Below, piece by piece: positions 34,251 to 34,956 of a stretch of DNA of 34,956 nt. Under the pieces are notes generated by a model. It ran no database searches and was not told the DNA's origin. It saw only the letters and a list, made by a program, of their open reading frames with translations. A program made the translations under genes and the position numbers. Source of the DNA: Heliocybe sulcata (taxonomy: Eukaryota > Basidiomycota > Agaricomycetes > Gloeophyllales > Gloeophyllaceae); contig ML213529.1 in NCBI GenBank assembly GCA_004369045.1, positions 338,706 through 373,661 on the forward strand. The letters run 5' to 3'. How positions within the stretch are numbered: position 1 is the stretch's first letter; every line of letters starts with the position of its first letter.

Positions 34251-34889
34251 ATTGCACCCCCGCAATGATGTTGTGCAAAAATTACCGAACTCGGAAAAAT
34301 ATACATAAATAGAGTAAATAACCAGCTACACCGCGGCCGGAGAGTAAAGTATAGAAATGCGATTAAGCAAATTGTAACGATAAGATGAGCATGGGCTGGT
34401 GAGCACAGAAAATGAAAGTGACATAGGACAGTGCATACCGGGTATGACTATGACATGGAGTTCAAGTCAGGTGAGACTGGGCATGGATAGACAAGTCTGA
34501 TACGGGTGAGTATGAAAGTGGGAGAGTACTGGGGAGTATAGTATGAGAGCGGAGGAATGCCAGAGAGGATTTGCGAGCTTGGAGGAGTGAAGTTTGATGC
34601 TGATTGATGGGATACAAAGTGGCCATGTGCAGATGTAGAACCGTAGAGTGACCCCACGAACCCGGAGAATCCCCGTAGGGTTATGAGACGTCCTAGGGTT
34701 CAGGCCAACCCTAGGCCCCCTGAGGCCTGAGGGGCCAAGCCAACCCTGCCGACATGGAGAGCCAGCACTCACGCACCTCACCACCAGAGAGAGATGCACG
34801 AGGATTCAACAAGGACACATATCTCAAAGATGGTCGTGCAGCTGCCTCCCCAACATGTGGGTCTCCAGGAACATGCACGGGGAAAGTGG
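34251..34889. other. Telomere-adjacent region, no gene
   Basis: Sequence after the repeat array that I could not match to any other part of the window. The part from 34380 to 34640 is purine-rich on the plus strand. Near 34670-34750 there are isolated telomere-like words (TAGGGTT, AACCCTA) in both orientations around a GGCC-rich segment. No gene seen. Confidence 0.5.
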
Positions 34890-34956
34890 TTAGGTTAGGT
34901 TAGGTTAGTTAGGGTTAGGTTAGGGTTAGGGTTAGGTTAGGTTAGGTTAGGTTAGG
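34890..34956 (+). repeat. Telomeric repeat tract, mixed TTAGG / TTAGGG
   Basis: The 67 bases parse without remainder as nine TTAGG, three TTAGGG and one TTAG. The G-rich strand runs 5'->3' toward the window edge, the orientation of a right-hand chromosome end, and the tract reaches the last base. TTAGGG is the usual fungal unit; the predominance of the 5-mer is odd. Confidence 0.85.

Noticed and set aside
22801-34889. Subtelomeric RecQ-like helicase gene, often found at fungal chromosome ends
   Set aside because: No helicase motif was seen in any frame.
1-34956. tRNA, rRNA genes or a CRISPR array
   Set aside because: No tRNA arm/loop pattern, rRNA-like block or regularly spaced short repeat with unique spacers was found; CRISPR is also not expected in a fungus.

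Overview
This window reads as the right-hand end of a chromosome from a basidiomycete fungus, most likely an Agaricomycete. The evidence is short introns (about 49-63 nt) with GT..AG borders, a single-exon ESCRT-II gene of fungal type, a BTB/POZ protein and an integrase-core protein of kinds that are strongly expanded in Agaricomycetes, and a G-rich TTAGG/TTAGGG tract running off the right edge. The species cannot be named from sequence alone.

Layout. Positions 1-4983 hold no gene I can support; the stretch contains an AT-rich patch with short palindromes, a foldback and a diverged repeat pair. The ordinary host genes follow: SNF8/VPS22 (4984-5736, +), a secreted major-royal-jelly/yellow family protein in five exons (8307-9823, +) and a two-exon C2H2 zinc-finger protein (12276-14058, -) whose upstream region has a TATA box and two striking palindromes. 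A 570-base assembly gap lies at 14731-15300.

From about 15.7 kb to 34.2 kb the backbone is a degenerate subtelomeric repeat array. It contains roughly five higher-order units spaced 2-3 kb apart, plus two blocks of a shorter satellite-like repeat. One unit of the array is split by the most interesting object here: a 6,575-bp DNA transposon at 16220-22794. It has 27-bp perfect terminal inverted repeats beginning TATGACGC, a 6-bp target-site duplication (GTCGTC) and mirrored subterminal GCGCTGCG motifs. Two diverged copies of the unsplit repeat elsewhere in the window show what the empty site looks like.

The transposon carries three multi-exon genes that can all be spliced into uninterrupted frames. 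They are a 609-aa DDE integrase-type transposase (D253, D310, E345), a 497-aa protein of unknown function with an N-terminal Cys/His cluster, and a 318-aa BTB/POZ protein transcribed divergently from the transposase across a 114-bp gap. The TAT...ATA ends, 6-bp duplication and retroviral/IS3-like integrase fit what I recall of the eukaryotic IS3EU superfamily. A BTB gene carried inside such an element is, as far as I can judge, the candidate undescribed arrangement in this window.

The last 67 bases are a mixed telomere-like tract of TTAGG, TTAGGG and TTAG units, dominated by the 5-mer.
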